Shown here: one piece after another, positions 32,641-48,125 of the stretch | Layout of the letters: each line of letters begins with the position of its first letter | Numbering within the stretch: the stretch's first letter is position 1 | NCBI GenBank assembly: GCA_030180135.1 | Contig: CM058234.1 | Span: 32,088,766 to 32,152,765 of the forward strand | DNA: 64,000 bases | Reading direction: 5' to 3' | From: Orychophragmus violaceus | Taxonomy: Eukaryota > Streptophyta > Magnoliopsida > Brassicales > Brassicaceae | Made by a program: the position numbers and the translations under genes | The notes under the pieces: model-generated | Seen by the model: only the letters and a program-made list of their open reading frames with translations | Database searches by the model: none | Told to the model about the DNA's origin: nothing

Positions 32641-33552
32641 GAATTTGAGAGATGAAGTGAATTTGAGAGAGGTTATAATGGTTAGGGTATGGGCAGTTTA
32701 TGGTAACTTAGGCGCCATAAATATATTGGGTTTGGGGGGGCTTTAATTAGATACATCAGTATGTTAACTTTGGTTTCGATCAATGTAAATATCTTATCGA
32801 TTTCCGGTGCACATAATGGTTTATTTGTGTCACATAATGGCTAGTCATGAACTAGTGCGTTACACATGGCATATTAAAGAACTATTGTCACTTGCCCTCA
32901 CACTTGTAATTGAATTAGATGTCAAAAGAACTTTGGGTTCGTGTTGCTAGTTATGCTAAGTTCATAATCAATCATCTATTTGACATTTTATTTATGTTTT
33001 AGTAGCATATTGTAGGATTTACTTTTTCAAGTAATGGTAAGTTACAAATTGTGAAAAAAATACATCGTACTAATTATCAGAATTAGTATATTTGTATTAA
33101 TGTATAGTGTTCTACTCTGAATATTGTTATACCAAAATTGCATTACCAATGTTGATAGCTAACAAAATCTTGCATGACATAATGACTATGTTAGCAAGAT
33201 TAAAGTAGTAATAATTACGACTACTTAACATATAGGGGTTTACAGTCGGCTTCCTGCACACACGCAACCGACATTACACAATGATCTAGGTTAGTCGTAT
33301 AAGTAGTTGGGAACTGCGCACCAAATACACGATGATCTAGGTTATTAAAGTTAAGTAGATTTTTCGTTTAATTATTTTATTAATCATTCTTGTGCGGAAA
33401 AGTGAATAGTCATGTCTATATGTACGGTTATTATGTAGAAGAAACTCAGTCAATCAAATTAGAGATTAATAAAAACCTATTCTTAAGATTTTGAAACCAC
33501 CGATTCAAAACCAGTCAAAGCTAACCTCTTCATTAACCTTCACTACAACAAC
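32641..33552. other. AT-rich stretch, no gene seen
   Basis: This would contain the upstream region of RPA70-like copy B (minus) and of the F-box relic (plus). The phrase ACGATGATCTAGGTTA recurs within 33270-33350. Nothing else is recognised. Confidence 0.5.
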
Positions 33553-34263
33553 ATGCATATGGCTTATGCGTACTGGCCATGGCGTCGATACGATCAGCCT
33601 TACTATGAAACCTGCTCAGTAACAAGAAAACGTAGAGTAATCATCCCATTCGACCTTCTAGCATTTCCTGATGATGTGATAACGGAGATTCTCACTCGTG
33701 TTTGCGAACGGAACATGCAAGATCTCCGTCATTCGAAGATAGTCTGCAGAGCCTTGAAGGAGATGGAAAGATAGGAGTTCTTCAACTCGGTCAATCTAAC
33801 ACAGATGACGTACAATGTTTGGGCTCCAGGATTTTATTGGAAAAAAATCAATGAAAGATGCTATGACGCGCAAGAAACACATCAGCTATCCTTCTCAAAG
33901 GAATCTCAGATTTCTTCTTCGATAACAAGAGAGATGAAGGTCTCACACGCATACAGGCGGCTGCAAAAGATGGATGCATCTTAAGCAAATATGTGTATGG
34001 ATGCATACGCAAAGTATTCGGGGAAGAAAGAGATGATGAACTCTTCGGTAGATATGAATTTACTCGAGAAGACGCAACGCAACTGCGATTAAAATTACCT
34101 CGGCTGGATCATAGTTCATGGGGAGGTTGGCTTCATGATTGGTTCAATGTGAAACATGACAAAAACAGTATTAAATGTGTGCGACACTGCCAATGTTCTA
34201 TCTTCGACCCTTGGCGGTCTGGGTGGCCAATGTTTAAGGACTATTGCAACCAATGTTTCTAGA
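33553..34263 (+). pseudogene. F-box protein relic, At2g35280-like, copy 1
   Basis: The start encodes a basic leader and an F-box (FPDDVITEILTRVCERNM then DLRHSKIVCRALKEM). A TAG (33772-33774) then interrupts the frame. The same frame goes on with EFFNSVNLTQMTYNVWAPGF and INERCYDA. A frameshift near 33885 leads to the family's C-terminal part: NKRDEGLTRIQAAAKDGCIL, YVYGCIRKVFGEERDDELFG, then a cysteine-rich tail VRHCQCSIFDP and YCNQCF. In the family the F-box links substrates to SCF ubiquitin ligases. One stop and one frameshift make this copy a pseudogene. A second copy follows at 34.7 kb. Confidence 0.7.
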
Positions 34264-34707
34264 TTATGCAGACCGCTTTCTTCTGCAGACTGATAGATAA
34301 CAACTTCTCCAAATTTTCTTGTAATCGATGATGTCGTATTTATGTATGTTTTTCCTTTTCACGTTAGATGTTTACCCGTACCAATATCTAGTATTTTGTA
34401 TCTACCACAACTTATACAAATGTGGGACCAACATTTTATGTGAAAATAATATGGTTCTGCTGGGTTATGTTCTTCTACTCACTTGAGGATGAAAAATCCA
34501 ACGTAACTAGTCCTAATTCGACTAATCCTAAGAGCATCTCCAACCTTGTTCCAAATTGGATGCCAAATTCCAATCCTATCTTATTTTCAGTCGCAAAATG
34601 GCATAATGCTATTTTTGATTCCAAATATAGAACCATCTAATTTTCAATTGCATTTTGGAATTGAACTTTTTTATTTATAAAACAGTCCTTTAACTTGTTA
34701 TTTATGA

Positions 34708-35331
34708 TGTGCAAGATCTCTGCCACCCGAGGATTACGTGCACTTGGCTGAATGGAATGTCTCAAGCAGACGAGTTCTCAACTCTATTAATCTAAAGAAG
34801 ATGAGTAGTTGGGCTTGGGCTCCCGGTTTTGACTAGACAAAATTCCATGAGAGGTGCTATGACGCAGGCAACAGAACCGCAATTTGCCTCAAAGGAATCT
34901 CAAATGTGTTATTCGAGAACAAGCGGGATGAAGGAGTCGGTCAAATTAAGGTTGTTGTGGGAAAAGGATGCATCATGAGCGAGTATATCTACGGCATGAT
35001 GTGCAAAATCTCCAGGGACGACTGGGAGGAAGGAGTCTTCGGTAAGTATCAATTTAAATGAAAACGTGCTACTCATCCTCGAAGCAAACTTCCTAAGATC
35101 ATTGGGAATGGGTGGGAAAGCAATATTCCAGATTGGTTAATTGTGAAACATGACCAAAACGAGCCTCATATGATCACTGAGTTCAAATGCTTGAAATACG
35201 ATCCAAGTCAACTATGGTGGGAGAAGCCGAAGGGGGACGTCATGTGTGATAAATGTTACTGGATTTTGCAGGTTGCCTATGTTTGCAAAATGGTCGCGGA
35301 AAACTTTATTCTCTTTAAGTGCAATAGTTGA
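34708..35331 (+). pseudogene. F-box protein relic, At2g35280-like, copy 2
   Basis: It aligns with copy 1 from the end of the F-box (VQDLCHPRITCTW against MQDLRHSKIVCRA); the F-box start is missing. A frameshift precedes NSINLKKMSSWAWAPGFD, a TAG follows, then KFHERCYDAGNRTAICLKG and NKRDEGVGQIKVVVGKGCIM, YIYGMMCKIS, and a TGA in YQFK-stop-KRATHP. The tail runs to 35331 with CDKCYW in place of the copy-1 YCNQCF. At least three lesions are present. The first unrelated stretch, 34264-34707, shows no gene. Confidence 0.65.
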
Positions 35332-35390
35332 ACTTGGGGGTTGTTAGAACTTTTTAACTAATTTCCTATTTATATGTTTGGAACAAACTG

Positions 35391-35445
35391 CCTAAACCCT
35401 AAACTCTAAAATATAAACTCTAAACCCTAAACCCTAAATTCTAAA
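35391..35445. repeat. degenerate interstitial telomere-type repeat
   Basis: About seven imperfect CTAAACCCTAAA-type units, the plant telomere heptamer on its C-rich strand, in an AT-rich setting. Confidence 0.7.
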
Positions 35446-35830
35446 TGAAGAGAATATACAATGTTCCTCTCAACCAATATTATTTAATTTTCTTAATATG
35501 ATAAGTTCGTATATACTAAAAAAAAATCACATATATATAGAAAGATTCACAAATTCATAATTTAATTTATGATCACTTCATCTCGCTATGTATGTTTGAC
35601 TAAGATAATTCGATGTAAAAGAAAAGACAAAACCTCAAATTTTTAAGAGTGTTTCATTAGTTTTGACAATTAATCACTTCGAAATGCATTGATTGATCAA
35701 ATTTGAGAATATCACAGAAATATGTTTGTTGAACCCTACAATGAAACCTCATAATGATTTGTTACGTATCCTTTTTAGAGTATGGAGTTTTGTTCACTCC
35801 AAAAGAAACCCTAAACCCGAAAACTATTCT

Positions 35831-36293
35831 ACTCCACGTTACGCATACAAGTGGGCAAAAATTCAAAATATTTGCCAAGTTAATCCGGGAAACGTAAACC
35901 CAATTTTATAGCCCAATACATTTCAATAATTATTTCTTTGGGTATAGGGTTTCGTCTGCGCTTTAACATTCTAGTCTAAAAACTATTTCTTAAATTTTGT
36001 TGTGTACTATTTTTAATTTGAGTGTTACCAAAATCTCCTCAACTATTTCAAAGAACATAAAACACAAATTTGTTTTCATAAAACATGTCTTCAATCGTTC
36101 TTTATATTGTGAGAAAACTTGTTCTGATTATAATAAAGTAAAATAGATTAGTTAAATTTTTAAAACATAGTCAATAAAAAAAAAGAATATATTACGACCA
36201 CGTTACGCATACAAGTGGGCAAAAATTCAAAATATTTGTCAAATTAATCCGGGAAACCTAAACAGAATTTTATAGCCCAAAACATTTCAATTA
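35831..36293. repeat. dispersed direct repeat pair of about 100 bp
   Basis: The segment beginning CCACGTTACGCATACAAGTG at about 35831 recurs at about 36199 with a handful of changes, both ending in TTTATAGCCCA and ACATTTCAATTA. The 270 bases between them show no gene. Confidence 0.85.
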
Positions 36294-36304
36294 CCCGCCT
36301 ATAC

Positions 36305-37260
36305 CCAAGAATTTTTGACAAAGTGCCGAGAAATCATCAAATACGCCAAACCCTGATTTTCTTTTGTTCTTCCCCTTTTCAGAAATCTCCTTCGAATCAT
36401 CTCCTCTTCTACGCCCACCCATCTCAAACTGATATCTCTTCTTCGAATCTCTTATTTGAAGCTTTCCATTTCATAGCTAACAACGAAACCCTATCGACTC
36501 TCTCAAATTCTTACTTGAATATCTCAATCACGAACCCCTCCGTGAATCGATGCCTACAGGTAGCTATATCGTTAGTTTCCTTCTGCTTTGATTTTCTTTC
36601 GAAACGGGACAGGCTCTGAATCTGATTATTTGTTTACAGTTAATTTTGGTTCTACAGGTTGTAAACGACTTATATAATCCACAGTTTGAGTAAGTTGGTT
36701 ATTTTTTTTTAATGAGTGTTTGAGGAGTTAGAGTCTGATGGTTAGGATGTTAATCTTATAGTTAGCACGCAATTGATGACACCAATCTCTTCTTAACACA
36801 TTAATTTGTTCTGCTAAGTTCGAGTGTATGAGCGCTTACAAGATAATTTTTGTATCATTTGAGACATGGCCAAACCATTCATAACTTTCTTCTGAAACAA
36901 TTGTTGAGGAGATCTATCAACGACGTATGAAAGACATGGTTAGCATCACAAATGACTGCAGAAGCACTGCAAACAACTTTGACCTTGTGAGATATCAACA
37001 GTTGAATATACAACATCTTTCCTCAGGTAAAGTAACATTTTCACAATTCATGTTTATAAAGTCATATCACGTTCTTTATTTAATTGTTTTACTCTTGCTG
37101 TTTGTAATTGTCACAGGCCACTAAGAAGGATAGACGAGTAAATCCTTATCGAGTCGAAAGCCTGACAACTAATCTTTTAATGCACGAGCACAAGCAGCCC
37201 AGTCACTTTTCAGCGGTGTCGCCCACCAAGAGCAACTGAAGGAGCCAAAAGTAAGACAAC
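36305..37260 (+). other. unrecognised transcript-like segment in the CACTA
   Basis: A CT-rich, gene-leader-like stretch (36340-36558) ends at a consensus donor, CTACAG|GTAGC. Further apparent exon scraps occur at about 36927-37027 and 37117-37250. No open frame encodes a domain I know. It may be a captured 5' leader of a host gene or the element's own non-coding transcript. Confidence 0.35.
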
Positions 37261-37419
37261 AACACCATATGATTCGTAGGTTACTTTATTACTTTCTCTT
37301 GCACTTGTTAATTTATTGGTATATGATTTGGCAACTCCTAAATGCTGGAGTTTGTGTATGTAGGTCTTCTATGTCTACAAGTGTTGTACCATTCAAATTA
37401 TGTATCACTCATTACCAAA

Positions 37420-38270
37420 TCGAAAATGAAAATAATCCAAATCCTTAATTATACGAAAAAGCCAATAAACGGTCGTCAATTATTCGGACTACACACACAA
37501 ACTAGTCGCTACATATTTACCATCAGCAAATCTGGATTTTCCGAATTGTCGCTTAATATTTACGCCTATGTTGTGACTATATTAGACAGTCATATACTAG
37601 TCGCCCAGACTGTACCATAATCGAATCTGGATGTTTCGTTTAGACGATGCATAGTCTTTTAACAGTCGACATTTAATAGCAAGATGTTTACCATACTCAT
37701 ATTTGGATTCTCCAACTAGTCGTCATATAATCTGTAAATTAGTCAATAAACAGTCGCCAAAACGTCACCATAGTCTACGGCTAAATCGTGACTTTACTAG
37801 TCAGTCACATAACATTCGCCACATAGTAGTGAAATCATTACCATAATCGTATATGGATGTTCAGATTAGCCGCGAGATAGTAGTTAAAATGGTCGTTACC
37901 CAGTCGCTCCATAGTGGCTAATATTTACGACTACTTTCTGACTATACAATACATTCGCATATTAATATCCCTATGGTCACCTAATTTAACGACTATTTGA
38001 TGACAACATATCTCCAACTATAGTCGCACAATTGTCCCTACGTAGTCGCAGATTAGTCCATTTATCTTCCGACAACGCTGCGTCTATTTTACGATTACCT
38101 ATGTTGATCGTATAAATAGTCGTAACTCGCCGAATAATAATACGACTATGAGATTTAACGACTATGGATTGACAACTACCATATTTAGTCGTATGTTTGT
38201 CGTAAAATCCCGATCAACGACTATTCTGCGATTAAAGCTGCAGTCGTGAAAACGTTGTTTTCTTGTAGTG
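37420..38270. repeat. CACTA right terminus and subterminal GTCG repeats
   Basis: More than 30 GTCG or CGAC words in 850 bases, such as TAGTCGCTACATA, CAGTCGCC and ACGACTATTTG, in both orientations. They run into the terminus TTGTTTTCTTGTAGTG at 38255-38270. Confidence 0.75.
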
Positions 38271-41200
38271 ACGTAGTCAATAAGTTAACTTTTTAAGTAT
38301 CCATGTCCACAACTTTAATTCACCCTCTATTTTATTTAACATGTTAAAAACTAAGAGTGGTATGAACACCACACCACATGTTGTTTTCAGAAAGATAATT
38401 TAGCTTTTTGTATATATTTTTTTATTCCAAATATTTACATTCAATTATATCATAGTAAATTAATTTATCAAATATTGTATATCATAATTCAACATTTTGT
38501 ATTCAATAAATAAATACTTATTTGATTTAATTTGGTCGAAGAAAATATATTTTTATAATTTTTTATTACAGTGTTAGTTTTTACTAAAAATCATTATAAA
38601 ATTTAAAAGGTTAATTTTTAATTATTAGGAGGAAGAGATAAAAAATGAAATGGAAAGCTAAAAATAAAATATAAAGTTTAATATAAATCCAACAGTTAAA
38701 TTGGTGCAATACATGTGTTGAATTTGAGTGTTAAACTGATATAAAGTAATTGGTGTTGAATTTACTCAACATGTTGAAAATAAAGAGTAGTAAACAAAGA
38801 GTGCTAGAGACATATCATAATATGTTGTTTTTTAATAAATTATTAGATTTTTGCATATTTTTCATCCTAATTATTTAAAGTCCATTATACCATAGTAATT
38901 TTAAAAATAAAATAAAATAATTATACTATAATTCATTATTTAAATTCTTTAAATAATTACTTATTTCATTTAATTTGTCACATAAATAATTTTTCCTACG
39001 TTTTTATTAGAGTGTTGACTTTTATTAAACAAAATTATTGTATAATGTAAAATCTAAATAATTCTTGAACTACGTGGAAGAGAAAAATATAATGTAGAAA
39101 CTTGAAAATAAAAAGTATAGTCTTAAATGTTTAAAACACTATACATGACGTAAAATTGTGTTTTACAACTGTCGAAATATTTTATCAACTATTGCAGATG
39201 TTGCAATGATGTGTTAAAAATAAAATTTTAAATGATATGGCAAGTTTGTTGTTGAATTTGTTTATTAAATAAGTTTAAAAAAATATTATTTAATAAAATC
39301 AAGTATTCAATATTCTTTTCATGATTCTCTAGCCGCTTATGTATTTCACAATACTTGTTCTTCTAATTTCAACTTCCTTAACCACAACTTCTCTTCTCTG
39401 CTTTCTTTTTTAGATTTTCTAGAGGCTCAGCCGTTTTGATTTAAATGTTCATGCTCCCTCAACAAATTCTCATATTTTGTCTCTACAAGCTTGAGCATAT
39501 TGATTAAGATTTCTTGCTCTCTCAACAAATTATCATGCTCCCTCACTTTCATGAACTTCTAATTCTCAAGATATTGATGGCTTTTATATCACTTCAATTT
39601 TAATTTAGAATATCATAAATTAAACAAAAATTATTTAATTACTAATATTTATAAGATTAGAATCCCTAAAACCCCCGTGGACTTAAAAACCATATCAACC
39701 TAAAAACCCTAAAATCTGAAATCATGGCTCGGGCTGAAAAATAAAACTAACCAACAGAATAAAATTAAAATGTTATGAACAATACATGAAATTCATTGTT
39801 CTATGAACGAATGTATCACAATTGGAAGAAAATCTCAATCGACATAAAAACTGGAAGCAAAAGAAACAAAGAAAATGGGAAAATTTCTTAGTTATATATT
39901 TTGGTTATTTGGAGGTATTTTATTAGTTTATAGCAAATCAAGTTTTTGTATCATTTTCCAGTTTCTTATGTATTTCATCAGACTTGTTCTTTCAATTTTC
40001 AAATTCCTTAAGCACAACTGTCCTAGAAAAATCTCATATTTTGTCTCTGCAAGCTTAAACATATTGATTAAGTTTTCATGATCCCTCAACAAATTTTCAT
40101 GAGTTTATTTCAAAATCTCGTGTTTAGCAAATGACATATTTTCATGAATTAGTAATTCCTATGACATTGATAGGTTTTTAAATCACATTAATATTAAAAT
40201 AGAATACCACAAAACGAAACAAAATTTCATAAAATTATTAATATTTCAAAGATTAGAAACTTAAAATCTATGTGGACCTAAAATTATTGGCTAACACTAC
40301 TTAAAACAACTAACCAACATAAGAAAATTGAAAAGTTAAAAACAATTCATGAATTTTTTCTTCCGTAGATGAATTTTTACCAATTTGAAGAAAAATCTCG
40401 GGAACCAACGAAAAATATAAATTTTCTAGATAAAATATTACTCTGAAATTTTCCAACTTCCTTATACTACCTAGAAATGTAGTCGAGTGTAAACCAAACC
40501 TAAGAATCTCTGTTCTATGTCGTTTACGCGGCAGAAATGAGAATAGTATCGACAAAAATAGAATCTAGAGAGACGAACATTAAAAAAAGAGCAAGGAATG
40601 CGAAGTGACATTTATGCAACATAAGGGTGTTGAATTTAGGTGTTGAACTCAAATGAATGAACTGGTGTTAAATTTATTCAACAAGTTAAAACAAAGAGTG
40701 AAAAACAAAGTGTTAGGGCCATCACCATATGTTATTTTCTAATAGATTTTAGTTCTTTACAGAATTTCATCCTAATTATTTAAAGTCAGTTATATTGGGC
40801 AATTACAAAACTACCCCCAAAATTGATGTCAACCCTAAAACTACTCTCTCTCTTTTCTTTCTTCTCTTTCGCTAATATATCCTCCTAATCATTTGGGTAT
40901 TCACGGTATGTCATCGTCAGACTTCATATGAAGTCTGATATTCTTACCGAAAGACAAAAAGCTTTTCAGATCAAACTTAATTACGAAACTGTCATCTTCT
41001 CCAATTCACTAAACCACCATTAACAACCAAATGAGCTCCTAATGCCTCACACAACCAATTTAGAGCCATTAAAACTCTATGTTAGACTTCACAACCTTCT
41101 ATTCTCTTATTTTCTCTGCAATTTCATCCAAAAAACTCTTTACTTCACATTTTAAATATTTGGATCTCTTGTGATTTTAGTTATTCTTGCATAAAAATGG

Positions 41201-42560
41201 TTGTGTTTGTTGGGTATTGGTGTAACTTGAAGTTTTGAGCATTTGGCGAAGGTAAAAATGAGCTCAAACCCAGATTTAGGTGATTTTCACAAGATCCACT
41301 GATTTTCAGATATGTTTCGCGATTTCAGATTTCACATGAAGTCTGATGGAGTATGATGGTCAACGAGAGGGTAGTTTTGCAATTGACTTTCAATTGACAG
41401 ACCTCCATTGAAGTCTGAGAAATTCCCCAAGAAGTCTAAATAAGAAGAATGTAGTTTTGCAATTGATTAGAATTTGATTTTTTAGTCAGACTTCTTATGT
41501 AATCTGACAAAAAATTGGGTGAATTTGACCAAATCTAGACTTTTTGTCAGACGGAATCTGATGTCTGAAAATAAAAGGGGTAGAAACTACAATTGACTCA
41601 AATTTTCAGATTGTTGACCTGAATAAGGGAATAAAATGCCAGACTTCTAAATCTGTCTGAAAACAAGGAAAAAAATATCAGACAACATAGATGTCTGAAA
41701 TTCAAAACTTTTGCGAGACGGCTATAGAAATCGGAATCGAATTTTGGTCAACGCTGGAAATACCCCAAAAATGCGAAGTTTTTTTATCAGATTCACCTAG
41801 CTCTTTGGAAATCTGTTACATAAAGTCAATCCCAAATTTTCTTGGTCAACCCCAAAAATACCCCCTACTTTTTTTTGTCAGACAGCAGTAGAAGTCTGAT
41901 AATTATCAGACTTCTCCAAGGAGTCTGATTAAAAAGTCAAATATAATACTCAATTACAAACTACCCATTTTTGTTCTCAGATTTCATAAGCTGTCGGACA
42001 CAAATTTCAAAAAAATTCAAAGCAGACTGCATACGATGTCTGATGGCTTTCAGACTGCATACGTTGTCTGATGGCTTTCAGACTGCATACGCTTTCTGAT
42101 GGCTTTCAGACTGCATCCGTTGTCTGCCACTTTGATTTCAATAGAAAAATACCTTCTTTTTCAGACTGCCATAGAGGTCTGGTTTTACTATAATCAGACT
42201 GCTATAGACGTCTGAAATGTTAAAAACTTTAAAAATGCATTTTATTGTATATTTGTGATTAATTTCGTTGATTTTAATTTTGTATAAATGTGTGTTAGTT
42301 TTATATGTTCCTCCTGTGTGAGTTTTACATTCTTATGTTTGGTAATTATTTTTAAATCAATTTTTGAATAATATTGGCAATGTAGCTAATAGCATCAGAC
42401 TTCGCAAAGAAGTCTAGATTTTCCTATAAGATCTCTAATGTGGTTTATACGTGTTTGTTTATACAGATAATGGTTCAGTTACCTATAAATTTTGGTAAAT
42501 GGGTTGTGGGATGAAGATGCGGGGAATCATGATGAAAAATATGTGAAGAACGAATCAAAC

Positions 42561-42779
42561 AAGTATTGGGTGATGATCTATTCAAAAACTCATACATGTT
42601 CAGTGGTAGAGCGGATGTCTACGCGTAAACGTTATACTCCACATTATATATGTTGGTTGTTTATTAAATGATTTGGTATAATTGAACTGATTACACCAAA
42701 GCATGTCAAAGTATCGATGAAGAAGTAGTTTGGGATTAAGATGAGCTACACAACCGCATGCAGAGCGTTTACATGTTGA
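42561..42779 (+). pseudogene. MULE transposase N-terminal domain relic
   Basis: One frame reads KYWVMIYSKTHTCSVVERMS, then a stop, ELITPKHVKVSMKK, a stop, FGIKMSYTTACRAF and a final stop. This follows the MuDR-type DNA-binding domain pattern W-I-K-HTCS ... I-PK-I ... G--LSY--A-RA. Two internal in-frame stops and the absence of the catalytic core show it is a relic. It is the only coding trace seen in the element. Confidence 0.6.
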
Positions 42780-43489
42780 TTTTTCCAATAAGATCGCTAA
42801 TGTGATGATGAGAGAACGAAATTGAAATTGCGACTTGTTAAGTTTATAAATATTTAGCTCATAAGAATCAGACAACAGTAGAGGTCTGACGACCATATCA
42901 TCAGACTTCTTTGACAGTTTGGATATTACATATGACCCATTTTTCCCAATCTAAGAAAATTCTCGAGGGTTAAGGTGACACATTTTTCTCCAAGGTTAAA
43001 GTGAACCATTTTTCCTAAGTGTAAGAAAATTCACCACCACTTAAGGTTATTTTAGTTTGTCATATGTTGGTGTATGTAATCTAAAGGGTAATGTTTTCTA
43101 ACCAATTTTCTTAACTCATGGCTTTTCTTCCAAGGTTAAGGTGACCCATTTTCTGATATTGTATATTTTCAATGAACAAAAATCCTTGTTGAATTGAGTA
43201 GATAAAAGTAAATTCATACAACTTTGTATTTTTCTACAAGCATAGTAGACAAGGAGAGCTTCCTTCCTTTGATTTAATACAATACAATGTGTTCAATAAG
43301 AGACTAATAACCAGTAAAAATCTACAAAAATGAGAAAACACATAATTTAGTATCAGACCTCAGACTTCAAAAGTAGTCTAATATCCGACTTCATGTTGAA
43401 CTTTCACTCTCAAACTTTGGTTGTAGTCTGCCTTGTCTACAATGTAAGTCCCACTATATACCTTTCTCTTCTTCTCCACCATAGCAGTC

Positions 43490-46045
<2,556 letters not shown>

Positions 46046-48125
46046 ACCTTAAATCTAATAAGTACTAATTAAATACCATCATATTATATAATAAACCTCA
46101 AACTCGTTTAACATAGTCACAAACTAACTACTATATGTAAATGTAACAATATGAATGAAAATTCACAAACTCTCAATCTAACCTTACAGATAAAAACATG
46201 ATATTCAACTTCATATGTGAAACATAGATCAAACTACATGCTGTTTTAAACTAAATATATCTTCAATACTTAAATTTCAAAGTTTATGTAATTTTAATTT
46301 ATATACATCAAAAATGTTTATGCTTAATTTATTTATTAAAAATTTATATCAAATTATTTTTTATAATTTTTATAATTTAAAATTTCAGCTTAAATACGTT
46401 TCAGACTTCTCATAGAAGTCTGAGAAACCCCAAAATTCAAACTTCGTCGTAAAGTCTGAGAAACCCTAAATCTAATATTTATCACTTATAAGTTAAAATA
46501 TTTAAACAAAAAACCTAGGAAACATCAAATTCGTTAAATATATGCACATTATAACACATATGTGCAAATTTAAAATTTCAAATGTAAATCTGGTAAATCA
46601 TGAATCTAACCCTAAAGTTATATATAAATGTTTTATTACAAAGCATGTTTGAGGTTTAGAATTTACTATACCTTACATATTATTTAGTTTGACTCAATTT
46701 TACCAAATTTTAATTTAAATACTTCACAACCGTCTATATTTAGGTTATGTATAATTTTTTTAACAAAATATGTTTTTAGTATTTTAAATTTTAAATTTAC
46801 TAAATTAATTTGTTTAAGACTTCTTCGAGAAGTCTGAAAATTGTGGGATAAATACATATTTTAGCTAACATTGTTTAATTTGATTCAATTTTACCCAATT
46901 TTAATTTATATACTACTAATTGTCTATATTTAATTTATGTATATAAATTTTTTGACAAATTTTTTTTTATAATTTTAAAATGTAAATTTACGAATTTATT
47001 TTGTATCAGACTTCTACAGACGAAGATTATAATGGTAATTGCGGTCTTTTTTGTTTGGTCATAAGGACTTCGAGGTAATTTTCTTAGGGCAAAAGGGCAG
47101 TTTTGCATTTGATTCAATTTCGGGGATACACTTTTATTTAAAATCAATTTGGGGGGGGGGGGCAATTTTAGCAATTCCCCATTATATAACATAGTACTTT
47201 ATTTTTGAAATCAAAAATTTTATATCATAATTCATCATTTTTATTCTTTAAATAAAGACGTGTTTCATTTAATTTTGTCGCATAAACAATAGCTCTTATT
47301 ACCATTTTTATTATATAGTGTTGAGAATTATTAAACAAAACTATGGTAGAGTATTAAACGAATGTTAAATTATTAAATGGAAGAATGAGAAGATGATGTG
47401 AAAATTAAAAATAAAAAGTATAGTGTTGAATGTTTAAAGCAGTGTACATGACATACAATGGTGTTATTACAACTCATAAAATATTTTACCAAATGTTGCA
47501 ATGTTGTGTTCAAATCTCGTTGCGGTTTGTTGAACAAAATTTTAATGAGTTGTTGTTAACGATTTCATTAACCAGACTCGGTGTTAAAATGTTTCATTAA
47601 CCAAAATTGTATCCGATCATACTTGTTCTTCCAATTTTTTACCTTTAATTTAACTACAATTGCCCCAGAAAAATCTCATACTTTGTCTCTACAAGCTCGT
47701 ACATATTGATTACGCGTTCATGCTCTATCAATAAATTTTCATGCTTCCCTTTCAAAATCTCGTGTTCAGCAAATGATATGTTTTAACGAAGTGCGAGTTC
47801 CCTACACATTGATGGATTTTAAACCACTTCAATATAAAATTAGAATCAAAACAAAACCAAAATTCAAATAATTTATAATATTTTGAAAATTATAAATTCT
47901 AATAATCATGTGGACAAAAAACCTAAATTAGACTGCTCAAAACAACTAACCAACAGAAGAAAACTAAAATATTATGAACAACGTAACTCACGAAATTTGT
48001 TATTCGACGAACAATTTGCTACCAGTTGGAGGAAAATCTCAACCAACTAAATACCATAAGCAAAAGAAACAAAGAAAAGGAGAATTTTGTAGAGAAAATA
48101 TTACTCGAAAAAATATTTTGTCCAT

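Larger units (their letters stand above)
3383..38270. mobile_element. CACTA (En/Spm-type) transposon, 34.9 kb with nested insertions
   Basis: The left end reads CAGTACAAGAAAACAATA and the right end, reverse-complemented, CACTACAAGAAAACAACG. These are inverted copies of the CACTA terminus common in Brassicaceae, with one substitution in the first 16 bases. The trinucleotide ACG flanks both sides (3380-3382 and 38271-38273), matching the 3-bp target duplication of the superfamily. Both ends are followed by several hundred bases rich in GTCG/CGAC motifs. After subtracting the gypsy insertion and its duplication, the element is about 9.6 kb. It carries gene relics (RPA70-like, F-box) but no visible transposase, so it is non-autonomous. 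The alternative is two independent CACTA remnants that happen to face inward. Confidence 0.6.

Noticed and set aside
40310..40555. 81-codon minus-strand open frame in the AT-rich repeat
   Set aside because: It crosses the leader-like part of the repeat and is not open in the sister copies.
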